NCBI GenBank assembly: GCA_031265635.1
Contig: JAISCK010000179.1
Location: forward strand, 1-6,417
From: Spirochaetaceae bacterium
GTDB lineage: Bacteria; Spirochaetota; Spirochaetia; Treponematales; Breznakiellaceae
Length of the DNA: 6,417 nt
Direction: 5' to 3'
Below the pieces are notes generated by a model. It was not told the DNA's origin. It did no database searches and was given only the letters and a program-made list of their open reading frames with translations. Shown here piece by piece: positions 1 to 5,794 of the stretch (within the stretch, counting starts at the first letter, position 1; each line of letters starts with the position of its first letter). The position numbers and the translations under genes are program-made.

Positions 1-7
1 TAGGTCG

Positions 8-30
8 TTTCAAAATAAATGATTTTGAAA
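8..30. repeat. perfect 9-bp inverted repeat upstream of the M23 gene
   Basis: TTTCAAAAT (8-16) and ATTTTGAAA (22-30) are exact reverse complements around a 5-nt spacer. The AT-rich palindrome lies just before a perfect TATAAT (36-41). It could be an operator over the -35 region or the weak terminator stem of a gene left of the window. No T-run follows the stem, which argues against a classical terminator. What is seen is only the symmetry; the role is inferred. Confidence 0.5.
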
Positions 31-35
31 ATTAT

Positions 36-47
36 TATAATGAGGAG
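36..47 (+). promoter_or_regulatory. TATAAT box and GAGGAG ribosome binding site before the M23 gene
   Basis: GAGGAG (42-47) sits 6 nt before the GTG at 54 and fixes that GTG as the start. A perfect TATAAT (36-41) immediately precedes it, but no -35 match is seen at the expected distance. A transcript starting 7 nt after this box would begin after the ribosome binding site, so the TATAAT may be fortuitous or the real start site may lie further upstream. Confidence 0.45.
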
Positions 48-53
48 CAGACC

Positions 54-1106
54 GTGGCTTCGGTCCATAAGTATAAGAGGTTTGAGAATTCTCTTGTCAG
101 AAAAATAAAAAACCTTGCCGCCGCCTTTGGCCGCCGCCTTGTTTCGGCGGTACGGCATATTTTTGGCGTGGCTGGCCGGCGTTATACGGTCATGCTGGTT
201 CCCCATTCCGAAAAAAAGGTCTACAACCTTCATGTTTCGGTCTTGTCCCTCTGCTGTATGGCCCTGGTTCTGGTAGGTATTGTAGGGGCTTTTTTCTGGT
301 ATGGTTCGGTATACAACAATACCCAGGGCGCCCTGCGGGACAAGGACGGCAAACTTAAAGAGGCCCAGGCAAGCCTGGACCAGCTCAGGGACGAAATATC
401 CGGCCTGTTCCGGGTTACCCGGAGTTTTGAGGCCGCCCTTTCCGGGACCCTTTCTACCCTGGGCCTTGAACGCAGCGTTAGTGACGCGGAACAGTCCTCT
501 TATCAGGGGGATATGTCTTCTTTCTTCAATGTAAAGGAAAATTCCGAAGGAACTATCCGGGAGGTGGACGATGTACGCCGCCTGGCCGGGTATCTGTCCC
601 AGGCCGAGGAACCCCTGCGGGAAATCGGGGATCTTCTGGATTCTCAAAGCGCCCTCCTGACCGACATACCCAGCATGTGGCCCATCAAGGGCGGCATTGG
701 CCATACGTCCATGTTTTTTGGGCAGAACGAAAATCCTTTCAGCGGCCAGTGGTATATTCACAAGGGCATTGACCTTTCGACCTACCGCCAGGGTGATCCC
801 ATTATCGCCACGGCCAACGGCCAGGTAGTTACCGTAGATTACGACAACGGATTCGGCAACTATATAGTTATCAAGCACAAGCACGGCTTTTATACCCGGT
901 ATGCCCATCTGCTTTCCGCCAGGGTGCAGAAAGGCCAGTGGGTGCAGCAGGGCGAAACCATAGGCTATATAGGCAATACCGGCCTTTCCACCGGGCCCCA
1001 CCTTCATTATGAAGTACATATCGGGTCCGATGTGGTTGATCCCCTCAAATACCTCAATATCCGCTCCAGCCTTGCCCGTTCTGCCGGGAACCCGGCGGGC
1101 CGTTAA
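54..1106 (+). CDS. membrane-anchored M23 (LytM-type) murein endopeptidase
   Basis: A 350-residue zinc endopeptidase predicted to cut peptide cross-links of peptidoglycan in the periplasm. Residues 1-61 are a basic cytoplasmic tail, 62-83 form one hydrophobic membrane span, and about 92-118 are charged and coiled-coil-like. The C-terminal M23 domain covers about 212-335. Its zinc-site residues are all present: H236 and D240 (HKGID), H285 (YAHL), then H316 and H318 (GPHLHYEV). By family knowledge H236, D240 and H318 bind zinc while H285 and H316 act in catalysis, so the enzyme should be active. The GTG start is chosen because GAGGAG lies 6 nt upstream. The gene leads a cluster and is followed after 6 nt by a bactofilin, a pairing known from bacterial shape control such as csd1-ccmA in Helicobacter. 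The exact substrate bond is not visible from sequence. Confidence 0.9.
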   Translation: MASVHKYKRFENSLVRKIKNLAAAFGRRLVSAVRHIFGVAGRRYTVMLVPHSEKKVYNLHVSVLSLCCMALVLVGIVGAFFWYGSVYNNTQGALRDKDGKLKEAQASLDQLRDEISGLFRVTRSFEAALSGTLSTLGLERSVSDAEQSSYQGDMSSFFNVKENSEGTIREVDDVRRLAGYLSQAEEPLREIGDLLDSQSALLTDIPSMWPIKGGIGHTSMFFGQNENPFSGQWYIHKGIDLSTYRQGDPIIATANGQVVTVDYDNGFGNYIVIKHKHGFYTRYAHLLSARVQKGQWVQQGETIGYIGNTGLSTGPHLHYEVHIGSDVVDPLKYLNIRSSLARSAGNPAGR

Positions 1107-1112
1107 TCAGCT

Positions 1113-1541
1113 ATGGCCCGCCTTAACCGGGAAGAATTTGTCAGCAATACCATCATAGGCCCCGGAACTACGGTAAACGGCGATGTGGCCGCTCCGGGCT
1201 TTGTCCGCGTGGACGGCAGCCTTAAAGGGGACCTCAGGGCCAGGGGCCGGGTTGTAGTGGGCGAAAAGGCCCGCATGAAAAGCGATATATCGGGGACCAA
1301 TATCACCATAGGCGGCGTGGTACAGGGCAATATCATGGCCAGCGAAAGAATCACCATACTTTCCACAGGGCTTGTGCTGGGGGACATTGTTACCCGGCGC
1401 ATACAGGCCGATGAAGGCTGCCTGATCCACGGCAAGGTAGCGGTCTGCCAGGACGAAAAACGGTGGAATGACACGGTGTCCGCCTATCGTGACGCCTGGG
1501 GCGTCATGTCCAATCTCGCTGCCTTTCCCGGCAGCGCCTAG
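1113..1541 (+). CDS. bactofilin (polymer-forming cytoskeletal protein)
   Basis: A 142-residue bactofilin (BacA/CcmA family, DUF583). Bactofilins are beta-helical proteins that polymerise without nucleotide at the inner membrane and position cell-wall enzymes. The core spans about residues 12-112 and shows the repeated Gly/Val/Ile pattern of a beta-helix: IIGPGTTVNGDV, VRVDGSLKGDLRARGRVVVG, ITIGGVVQGNI, ILSTGLVLGDI and IHGKV. A short charged C-terminal tail follows (113-142). Length is normal for the family. The ATG follows the M23 stop by 6 nt and has no recognisable ribosome binding site, so translation is probably coupled to the peptidase gene. This suggests co-production of scaffold and hydrolase. 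Family assignment is firm; the partnership is inferred from adjacency and from known M23-bactofilin pairs. Confidence 0.92.
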   Translation: MARLNREEFVSNTIIGPGTTVNGDVAAPGFVRVDGSLKGDLRARGRVVVGEKARMKSDISGTNITIGGVVQGNIMASERITILSTGLVLGDIVTRRIQADEGCLIHGKVAVCQDEKRWNDTVSAYRDAWGVMSNLAAFPGSA

Positions 1542-1561
1542 CGTAACGAGCGCGGCGGAAT

Positions 1562-2068
1562 ATGGCCAAGGTTGATTTTCCCGACAGCGCGAGTCCTTTT
1601 TTTAATCCCGCCCTGTACGCCCATAATGCCGAAGCCAAAAAGCCCGGTGAAAAGGGCGGCGTCAGGAAAACGCGGCCCCTCTTTTCCGCCCTTCTTGAAA
1701 AATCCGGCCTGGAGGCCGCGGAAGCGCCGCTGGAACTCCCTCCGTCCGAGGACGCGCTCAAGGAGCTTCTTGACGGAGTACACGGCGCCGGGGACATCTT
1801 AAAGAACAGGCCCTTTCCCGAAGAAATCAAACAATACAAAAAAGCGGTCCGGGATTTCCTTCACTATATTGTGAAAAACGGGTATACTGTGGAAGAACAG
1901 GTTTCCGGGACCAATCTTCTTAAACGCAAGAAATTTACCCTGGTTCAGGTAGTGGACCGGAAGCTGGAACAGCTTGCCTCAGGCATACTTGCGGGGCAGA
2001 GTTCGCAGATGGATATACTTGCCAGGGTCGAGGAGATAAACGGCCTTTTGGTCGATCTCCTGCAATAA
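1562..2068 (+). CDS. YaaR family protein (DUF327)
   Basis: A 168-residue soluble, mostly helical protein of the YaaR/DUF327 family, whose biochemical function is not established. Residues 1-38 look disordered and basic. The family domain runs from about 39 (PLFSALLEKSG) to the C-terminus. It includes the conserved helix around 82-103 (NRPFPEEIKQYKKAVRDFLHYIV) and the closing segment VDRKLEQLASGIL to ARVEEINGLLVDLL (131-167). The ATG has only a weak GGCGGA-like site upstream. It lies 20 nt after the bactofilin stop, and its stop is 9 nt before the preferred ricT start. In Bacillus subtilis yaaR is also near yaaT/ricT, which supports the assignment and suggests a shared, still unknown role. Confidence 0.82.
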   Translation: MAKVDFPDSASPFFNPALYAHNAEAKKPGEKGGVRKTRPLFSALLEKSGLEAAEAPLELPPSEDALKELLDGVHGAGDILKNRPFPEEIKQYKKAVRDFLHYIVKNGYTVEEQVSGTNLLKRKKFTLVQVVDRKLEQLASGILAGQSSQMDILARVEEINGLLVDLLQ

Positions 2069-2071
2069 GGA
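2067..2071 (+). promoter_or_regulatory. ribosome binding site deciding the RicT start
   Basis: AAGGA overlaps the stop codon of the YaaR gene. Two ATG codons follow back to back at 2075 and 2078. The spacing is 3 nt to the first and 6 nt to the second, so the second is the more likely start; the two differ by one residue. Confidence 0.45.
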
Positions 2072-2077
2072 TAAATG

Positions 2078-3109
2078 ATGGGCGATACAAATTATGAAGA
2101 TATAAACGGCGATGACGACTATGTTGATGAGGACATTGCCGCCCTTGAGGACCACCCCGGCGAGGAATCCCGCGAGGCGGTCATCATTGCCGGGGAAGAA
2201 GGCCAGACCCTTGATCCCGGAGTGCCCCTTTACGGGCTTACTCTCGCCTATTCCCATGAAACCTTCACGGCGGCCTGGCCCGGCGGGGGGCTTAAAGCGG
2301 GCGACAGGGTCCTGGTTCCTACGCGGTACGGCCAGGATTTGGCTGTAGTTACCGGGGCCATACAGAACCGGGCCCTTCACTCGGACAAGGAAATCGGCCA
2401 TATAGCCCGCCGGGCCACCGAAGAGGACCTTGCCAAGGCGGAGCGGAACCTCAAACAGGAGGAAAACGCTTTCAGGGTATGCAGGGAAAAAATCAGAACC
2501 CATAAACTTGAGATGAAACTGGTTTCGGTTCATTACCTGCTTGACGAGCCGAAAATACTTTTTTTCTTTACTGCGGAAAACCGGGTTGACTTTAGGGAAC
2601 TGGTAAAGGACCTGGTAAGCGTATTCAAGACCCGCATAGAACTCAGGCAGATAGGCGTGCGGGACGAGTCCAGGGTCATAGGCGGCCTGGGCGTCTGCGG
2701 CAGGGGTTACTGCTGCCACCAGGTTTCTGACAAGCTCAAACCGGTGTCGATAAAGATGGCCAAGGACCAGAACCTTTCCCTTAATTCGCTTAAAATATCA
2801 GGTCCCTGCGGAAGGCTCCTCTGCTGCCTTGCCTATGAGCATACCTTTTACGGCGAACAGCGCCGCTATATGCCCCCGGAGGGCTGCCGGATACAGCATG
2901 ACGGGGTTTTCTGGAAAGTTACCGAAGTAAACGCGGTGGCCGGAAAGATCCGTATCAACGCCGAAGACGGCAGGCAGCTTTACCTTCCCGCCGCCGCTTT
3001 TGAAAAAATAGACAACCGCTGGCAGATAGTCCGGTCAGGACTTCCTGCTGAACAAAACAGGGCGGAACCGGAAAATACGCCCGGCATCAGCGGGATGTAT
3101 ACACCGTAG
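2078..3109 (+). CDS. ricT: PSP1 domain protein, RicT/YaaT family
   Basis: A 343-residue PSP1-family protein. In Bacillus, RicT joins RicA and RicF in an iron-sulfur complex that directs RNase Y-dependent mRNA maturation; whether this holds here is not shown by the sequence. Residues 2-31 are strongly acidic and probably disordered. About 45-115 is the small N-terminal beta region, and about 115-148 is a charged helix. The PSP1 signature follows, with cysteines C207, C212 and C213 (GVCGRGYCC), then PVSIKMAKDQNLSLN (222-236), then C244, C249 and C250 (PCGRLLCC). These clustered cysteines are the candidate Fe-S ligands. Residues about 320-343 form a variable tail. The start at 2078 is preferred to 2075 for ribosome binding site spacing. 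The gene ends the cluster, 2 nt from the convergent cheB stop. Confidence 0.88.
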   Translation: MGDTNYEDINGDDDYVDEDIAALEDHPGEESREAVIIAGEEGQTLDPGVPLYGLTLAYSHETFTAAWPGGGLKAGDRVLVPTRYGQDLAVVTGAIQNRALHSDKEIGHIARRATEEDLAKAERNLKQEENAFRVCREKIRTHKLEMKLVSVHYLLDEPKILFFFTAENRVDFRELVKDLVSVFKTRIELRQIGVRDESRVIGGLGVCGRGYCCHQVSDKLKPVSIKMAKDQNLSLNSLKISGPCGRLLCCLAYEHTFYGEQRRYMPPEGCRIQHDGVFWKVTEVNAVAGKIRINAEDGRQLYLPAAAFEKIDNRWQIVRSGLPAEQNRAEPENTPGISGMYTP

Positions 3110-3134
3110 CCCTATCGTATCTGTTTGGCTATGG
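3104..3134. terminator. possible hairpin at the ricT/cheB convergent junction
   Basis: CCGTAGCC (3104-3111) can pair with GGCTATGG (3127-3134): seven Watson-Crick pairs and one G-T pair around a 15-nt loop. It spans the two stop codons, the only place a shared terminator could be. No T-run follows on either strand, so support is weak. Confidence 0.25.
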
Positions 3135-4233
3135 AGCAGATTTTACCCGCCATATTGGAAAGGGAGACCTGTTCCATCACATGGCCCATTTCGTACGCCA
3201 CCCTGGGCATGCCGTAGACTACGGCGCTGCCTTCGTCCTGGCCCAGGGTAATGCCCCCTTCCCGGTATATGTCGCCCAGGTGTTCGGCGCCGTCCTTTCC
3301 CATTCCCGTCATGATAACGCCCAGGGCGTGGTTCTGGTAGGTTTTTGCCACCGACGCGAAGAGTACGTCGGCTGAAGGCCGGTGTCCCGAAACAAGCGGG
3401 GCGTCGGAAAGGTGGGCAATAGTGGCAAGGGCCTTCTTTTCCAGTTCAAGATGTTTGTTGCCCTGGGCAATGAGTATGCGGCCCGGTTTTACAAGGTCCC
3501 CTTCTTCAGCTTCCTTGACCTCCAGGGGGCAGAGCCGGTCAAGGCTCCGGGCAAATTCCAGGGTGAAGCCAGCGGGCATGTGCTGGACCACCACTATGGG
3601 CTGTTTAAGGTCGGCGTCTATGTGGGCAAAGACTTCGCGGAGGGCGTCGGGCCCGCCTGTGGAGATACCTATGGCGATAATTTCAATCTGGCCCGGTTTT
3701 CTTAACGGTTCGGGCGCCTTGGCCGGAACCGCGTGAGGCCGTGTGCCTGAAAAATCAGGATGGGGAACCGCTTCTTTTTTGGGGTATTCCGAAGGAGAAA
3801 GGACTTTTTTCCCCTTTGAGCGGCGGTACTGGGCGCCGTAGGCGAGGAGCATGCCGGTAAGGGAGTCCTTGACACTGGTTACGTCTTCGGAGACCGAACC
3901 TGAAGGTTTCAGCACAAAGTCGCTGGCCCCCAGGGACAGGGCCTCCATGGTAATTTCAGCGCCCCGGCGGGCCAGGGACGAGAGGATGATCACCGGTATA
4001 TCAAAGCCCTGCTTTTTCCGCTCTTTGAGGAATTCTATGCCGTTCATTTCGGGCATCTCAAGGTCAAGGACTATGGCGTCAGGGTTGACCCTGGGTATCT
4101 TTTGCAGGGCGAAAATGCCGTTCATCGCCTTTTCGGCCACGACCAGGCCCGGTGTCGCTTCTACCATGCGGGAAATGAGGTTTCGCATCAGCGCTGAATC
4201 GTCAACGATCAATACTGAAATTTCGTCAGCCAT
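3112..4233 (-). CDS. cheB: chemotaxis response regulator protein-glutamate methylesterase CheB
   Basis: A 373-residue two-domain enzyme that removes methyl groups from, and deamidates, methyl-accepting chemotaxis receptors, resetting sensitivity once phosphorylated by CheA. The receiver domain (about 4-125) has the acidic pair D11/D12, phospho-acceptor D57 (IVLDLEMPEMNG), and K109 (LKP). A linker of about 132-182, rich in Lys, Pro and Ser, follows. The methylesterase domain (about 183-370) carries the catalytic triad S191 (GISTGGP), H218 (QHMP) and D314 (GMGKDGAE), with spacing close to that of the enterobacterial enzyme. The ATG has a strong AAGGAG site (4246-4241) 7 nt upstream. It lies 22 nt behind cheR, so the two should be cotranscribed. 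All key residues are intact. Confidence 0.96.
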   Translation of the reverse strand: MADEISVLIVDDSALMRNLISRMVEATPGLVVAEKAMNGIFALQKIPRVNPDAIVLDLEMPEMNGIEFLKERKKQGFDIPVIILSSLARRGAEITMEALSLGASDFVLKPSGSVSEDVTSVKDSLTGMLLAYGAQYRRSKGKKVLSPSEYPKKEAVPHPDFSGTRPHAVPAKAPEPLRKPGQIEIIAIGISTGGPDALREVFAHIDADLKQPIVVVQHMPAGFTLEFARSLDRLCPLEVKEAEEGDLVKPGRILIAQGNKHLELEKKALATIAHLSDAPLVSGHRPSADVLFASVAKTYQNHALGVIMTGMGKDGAEHLGDIYREGGITLGQDEGSAVVYGMPRVAYEMGHVMEQVSLSNMAGKICSIAKQIR

Positions 4234-4255
4234 GCTTAAACTCCTTGGTTCGCTG

Positions 4256-5077
4256 TCAGGTGAATTTTCTATAAAACGTCGCCCATTGGGTTTTTACAAA
4301 TTCAAATTTGGTATCCATACCGAACAACGATTCAGAATGTCCGATAAAGAGGAAGGATTTTGCGGCCATGGAATCCCAGAAACGGTTTACCACAGCGGTC
4401 TGGGCCGCCTCGTCAAAATAGATAAGCACGTTGCGGCAGAATACCACATCCAGGCCCCTGAGACCCGAATCGTTTTTCAGGTTATGGTAGTCAAAGCGTA
4501 TTTTCGCCCTGATGTCGTCCCGTATACGGTAACCCCCTTCAACCTTGTTAAGGTATTTGGCCAGGTAGGCATTGGGTATGCCCACGATGCGGTTCTCGTT
4601 GTAAAGGCCCTCTTTGGCGACCATGAGGCATTTAAGGCTGATATCGCTGGCAATAATCTCGTATTTCCAGGGCGGGGCCAGTAATTCTTCGAGGAGCATG
4701 GCTATGGTGTAGGGTTCTTCTCCGGTGGAACAGCCGGCGCTCCATATTTTAATGGTCGTGTTTCCCGAAGCCCTTTTTATGTTCTGCAATTCCGGCACTA
4801 TAAACTTTTCGAATGCGTCAAAATGGGGCTGGTTTCGGAAAAATCTGGTAAGATTGGTGGTTATGGAATCGAGGAATTGCTTTAATTCTTCCTTGTTGCC
4901 GGTGATAGTGTCAAAATAAGCCTTAACCGAGGCGATTTTGGTTTCGCGCAGCTTTTCCCGCAGCCTGCTTTCCAATATGGAGCGGTTGGTCTGGGTAAAA
5001 TGTATTCCGCTCTCATTGTAGATGAGATTACGGTAAGCGTCAAAATCCGCGTCGCTGAAAAAGACTTCCTCAGGCAT
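4256..5077 (-). CDS. cheR: chemotaxis protein methyltransferase CheR
   Basis: A 273-residue SAM-dependent methyltransferase that methylates receptor glutamates, opposing CheB. The N-terminal helical domain (about 7-75) has GIHFTQTNRSILESRLREKLR. TRFFRN (77-82) is the family motif leading into the SAM domain. That domain contains WSAGCSTGEEPYTIAM (112-127, SAM-binding loop), ASDIS (143-147, with D145 as likely ribose contact), FCRNVLIYF (213-221) and FIGHSES (244-250). The frame is open upstream to a GTG at 5200. The 41 extra residues are Phe/Pro-rich, resemble no CheR, and overlap terminator-like DNA and the predicted promoter, so the ATG at 5077 is chosen. That ATG has no ribosome binding site but lies 6 nt after a predicted -10 box, suggesting leaderless translation. 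cheB follows after 22 nt. Confidence 0.94.
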   Translation of the reverse strand: MPEEVFFSDADFDAYRNLIYNESGIHFTQTNRSILESRLREKLRETKIASVKAYFDTITGNKEELKQFLDSITTNLTRFFRNQPHFDAFEKFIVPELQNIKRASGNTTIKIWSAGCSTGEEPYTIAMLLEELLAPPWKYEIIASDISLKCLMVAKEGLYNENRIVGIPNAYLAKYLNKVEGGYRIRDDIRAKIRFDYHNLKNDSGLRGLDVVFCRNVLIYFDEAAQTAVVNRFWDSMAAKSFLFIGHSESLFGMDTKFEFVKTQWATFYRKFT

Positions 5078-5083
5078 AGTACT

Positions 5084-5112
5084 ACTGTAAGTTGCGCCGC
5101 CTTTCCTGTCAA
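5084..5112 (-). promoter_or_regulatory. predicted cheR-cheB promoter (leaderless geometry)
   Basis: Read on the minus strand, a perfect TTGACA (5112-5107) is followed by a 17-bp spacer and TACAGT (5089-5084), which keeps the key TA...T positions of a -10 box. The cheR ATG begins 7 nt after the -10 box, where transcription should start. No other promoter-like pair was found upstream of cheR. Confidence 0.6.
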
Positions 5113-5130
5113 TTGAAGAACAGGGAAGCC

Positions 5131-5152
5131 GGCGGTAAAGAGCCGCCTTTTT
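5131..5152 (+). terminator. terminator-like hairpin, plus strand
   Basis: GGCGG (5131-5135) and CCGCC (5143-5147) form a GC-only 5-bp stem with a 7-nt loop, followed directly by TTTTT (5148-5152). It would stop rightward transcription, but no rightward gene ends nearby. It could block antisense transcripts coming out of cheR. The short stem limits confidence. Confidence 0.35.
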
Positions 5153-5166
5153 GGGGAAAAAAGCCG

Positions 5167-5214
5167 AAAAAAAGGGAAAAAACAGCGGCGCAGGATACAC
5201 GGACCAATGCGCCG
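5167..5214 (-). terminator. Rho-independent terminator-like hairpin, minus strand
   Basis: On the minus strand CGGCGCA (5214-5208) pairs with TGCGCCG (5192-5186) around a 15-nt loop. Three nt later come six T (5182-5177), CCC and seven T (5173-5167). It would stop leftward transcription before the cheR promoter. No leftward gene is visible to its right in this window, so it may be a relic of a displaced neighbour or an insulator. Confidence 0.5.
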
Positions 5215-5245
5215 GATATGTGGAATGATTTTTTGCAAATATCTA

Positions 5246-5274
5246 TTGACAGATGGTTATACTAATGTTATACT
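5246..5274 (+). promoter_or_regulatory. toxin-antitoxin promoter (leaderless geometry)
   Basis: A perfect TTGACA (5246-5251), a 17-bp spacer and TATACT (5269-5274, five of six consensus bases) form a near-ideal housekeeping promoter. The antitoxin ATG at 5281 lies exactly 7 nt after the -10 box. No Shine-Dalgarno sequence is present, so the transcript probably begins at or next to the start codon. Confidence 0.75.
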
Positions 5275-5280
5275 GTAACC
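5255..5280. promoter_or_regulatory. candidate antitoxin operator
   Basis: The spacer and -10 region contain a direct repeat, GTTATACT at 5256-5263 and 5267-5274, with an 11-bp period (about one helical turn). They also contain an imperfect inverted repeat, GGTTATACT (5255-5263) against ACTGTAACC (5272-5280), matching at 7 of 9 positions. Ribbon-helix-helix antitoxins commonly bind such sites over their own promoter. Autoregulation is inferred. Confidence 0.5.
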
Positions 5281-5529
5281 ATGAAAACAGCAATTTCTTT
5301 ACCGGATCAGGTTTTTTACGCGGCGGAAGAAGCCGCCCATTATATGGGTATTCCCCGGAGCAAACTTTATTTGAATGCTTTATTGGAATATTTGGAAAAG
5401 AATAACCGCAAAAAAATCACCGAAAAACTAAATGAAGTATATACTGACGATTATTACAAGGAATTTGAACCAATTGCATACGCGGGCCTTGAAAGCATAA
5501 GGGAAACAACCCAAAATGATACGTGGTGA
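5281..5529 (+). CDS. ribbon-helix-helix antitoxin of a MazEF-type module
   Basis: An 82-residue protein with a MetJ/Arc/CopG-type DNA-binding fold. Residues 2-12 (KTAISLPDQVF) form the beta strand of the dimeric ribbon, 13-22 the first helix and about 25-40 (PRSKLYLNALLEYL) the second. The acidic, aromatic C-terminal part (about 50-82, with YTDDYYKEFEP) is the expected toxin-binding tail. It should repress its own promoter and neutralise the toxin encoded next. The frame overlaps the toxin by 14 nt, typical of coupled toxin-antitoxin genes. The ATG is fixed by promoter position; no ribosome binding site is seen. The region is visibly more AT-rich than the core genes, suggesting acquisition. 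Since the toxin is broken, this antitoxin is probably an orphan. Confidence 0.8.
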   Translation: MKTAISLPDQVFYAAEEAAHYMGIPRSKLYLNALLEYLEKNNRKKITEKLNEVYTDDYYKEFEPIAYAGLESIRETTQNDTW

Positions 5530-5752
5530 AATATGGTGGGCGGATTTTGGAATTCCCTTTGGAAGCGAAGCCGGTTTCAGGCGTCCTGTTCTTATAGTAC
5601 AGGACGACGCGTTTAATGAAAGCCGAATGAGGACTATTGTTGTATTGCCTTTAACTACAAATTTGCGATTATTGGACGCTCCGGGGAATGTTCTTGTAAA
5701 TGAGCCTGTTCCAAAACCCCTGATAAGGATAGAAAAGGCGAGAGAAACCTGA
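5516..5752 (+). pseudogene. mazF: MazF/PemK-type mRNA interferase, 3' end lost to an insertion sequence
   Basis: A 78-residue frame whose first 62 or so residues match the start of MazF ribonucleases: MIRGEIWWADFG, FRRPVLIVQDDAFN and VVLPLTTNLRL, then APGNVLV. R23 and T47 fall at positions corresponding to catalytic Arg and Thr of Bacillus EndoA. Family members are about 110 residues. The usual continuation (a segment like KDSVVNVSQ and a final helix) is absent. After N62 the frame reads EPVPKPLIRIEKARET and stops, a sequence that does not resemble MazF and is taken to be insertion-sequence DNA from about 5702. The last strands and helix needed for the fold and dimer are gone, so the toxin is probably inactive. 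The remainder may lie beyond the far end of the element, outside the window. Confidence 0.82.
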
Positions 5753-5794
5753 TACGATTGTAGTTGCCAAACTATCAACCAGGAGACCCTCGCC
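5737..5794 (+). promoter_or_regulatory. long imperfect hairpin sequestering the transposase start
   Basis: Three nested pairings are visible: GGCGAG (5737-5742) with CTCGCC (5789-5794), CCTG (5748-5751) with CAGG (5780-5783), and TTGTAGTT (5758-5765) with AACTATCAA (5770-5778, one bulged T) around the loop GCCA. The structure ends on the base before the transposase ATG and buries part of the AGGAG ribosome binding site (5781-5785). It may limit transposase translation from read-through transcripts. Confidence 0.5.

Noticed and set aside
1074..1100. GC-rich stem at the end of the M23 gene (GCCCG with CGGGC, and GCCGGG-AA-CCCGGC inside)
   Set aside because: It lies inside the coding end with no T-run, its inner loop would be only 2 nt, and the next gene follows after 6 nt; probably a result of GC-rich codons.
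1979..2719. 246-codon minus-strand open frame inside YaaR and RicT
   Set aside because: It lies opposite conserved coding sequence of two recognised families and its product resembles nothing I know.
3851..4684. 277-codon plus-strand open frame across cheB and cheR
   Set aside because: It is antisense to two fully recognisable genes, has a low-complexity Arg/Ser-rich translation and no ribosome binding site; it is a by-product of GC-rich codon use.
5078..5200. Longer cheR start at the GTG of 5200, adding 41 residues
   Set aside because: The added residues are Phe/Pro-rich, match no CheR N-terminus, have no ribosome binding site and overlap the predicted promoter and terminator-like DNA.
5258..5263. 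Upstream TATACT copy as an alternative antitoxin -10 box
   Set aside because: It is only 6 bp from TTGACA, too close for a promoter; better explained as one half of the operator repeat.
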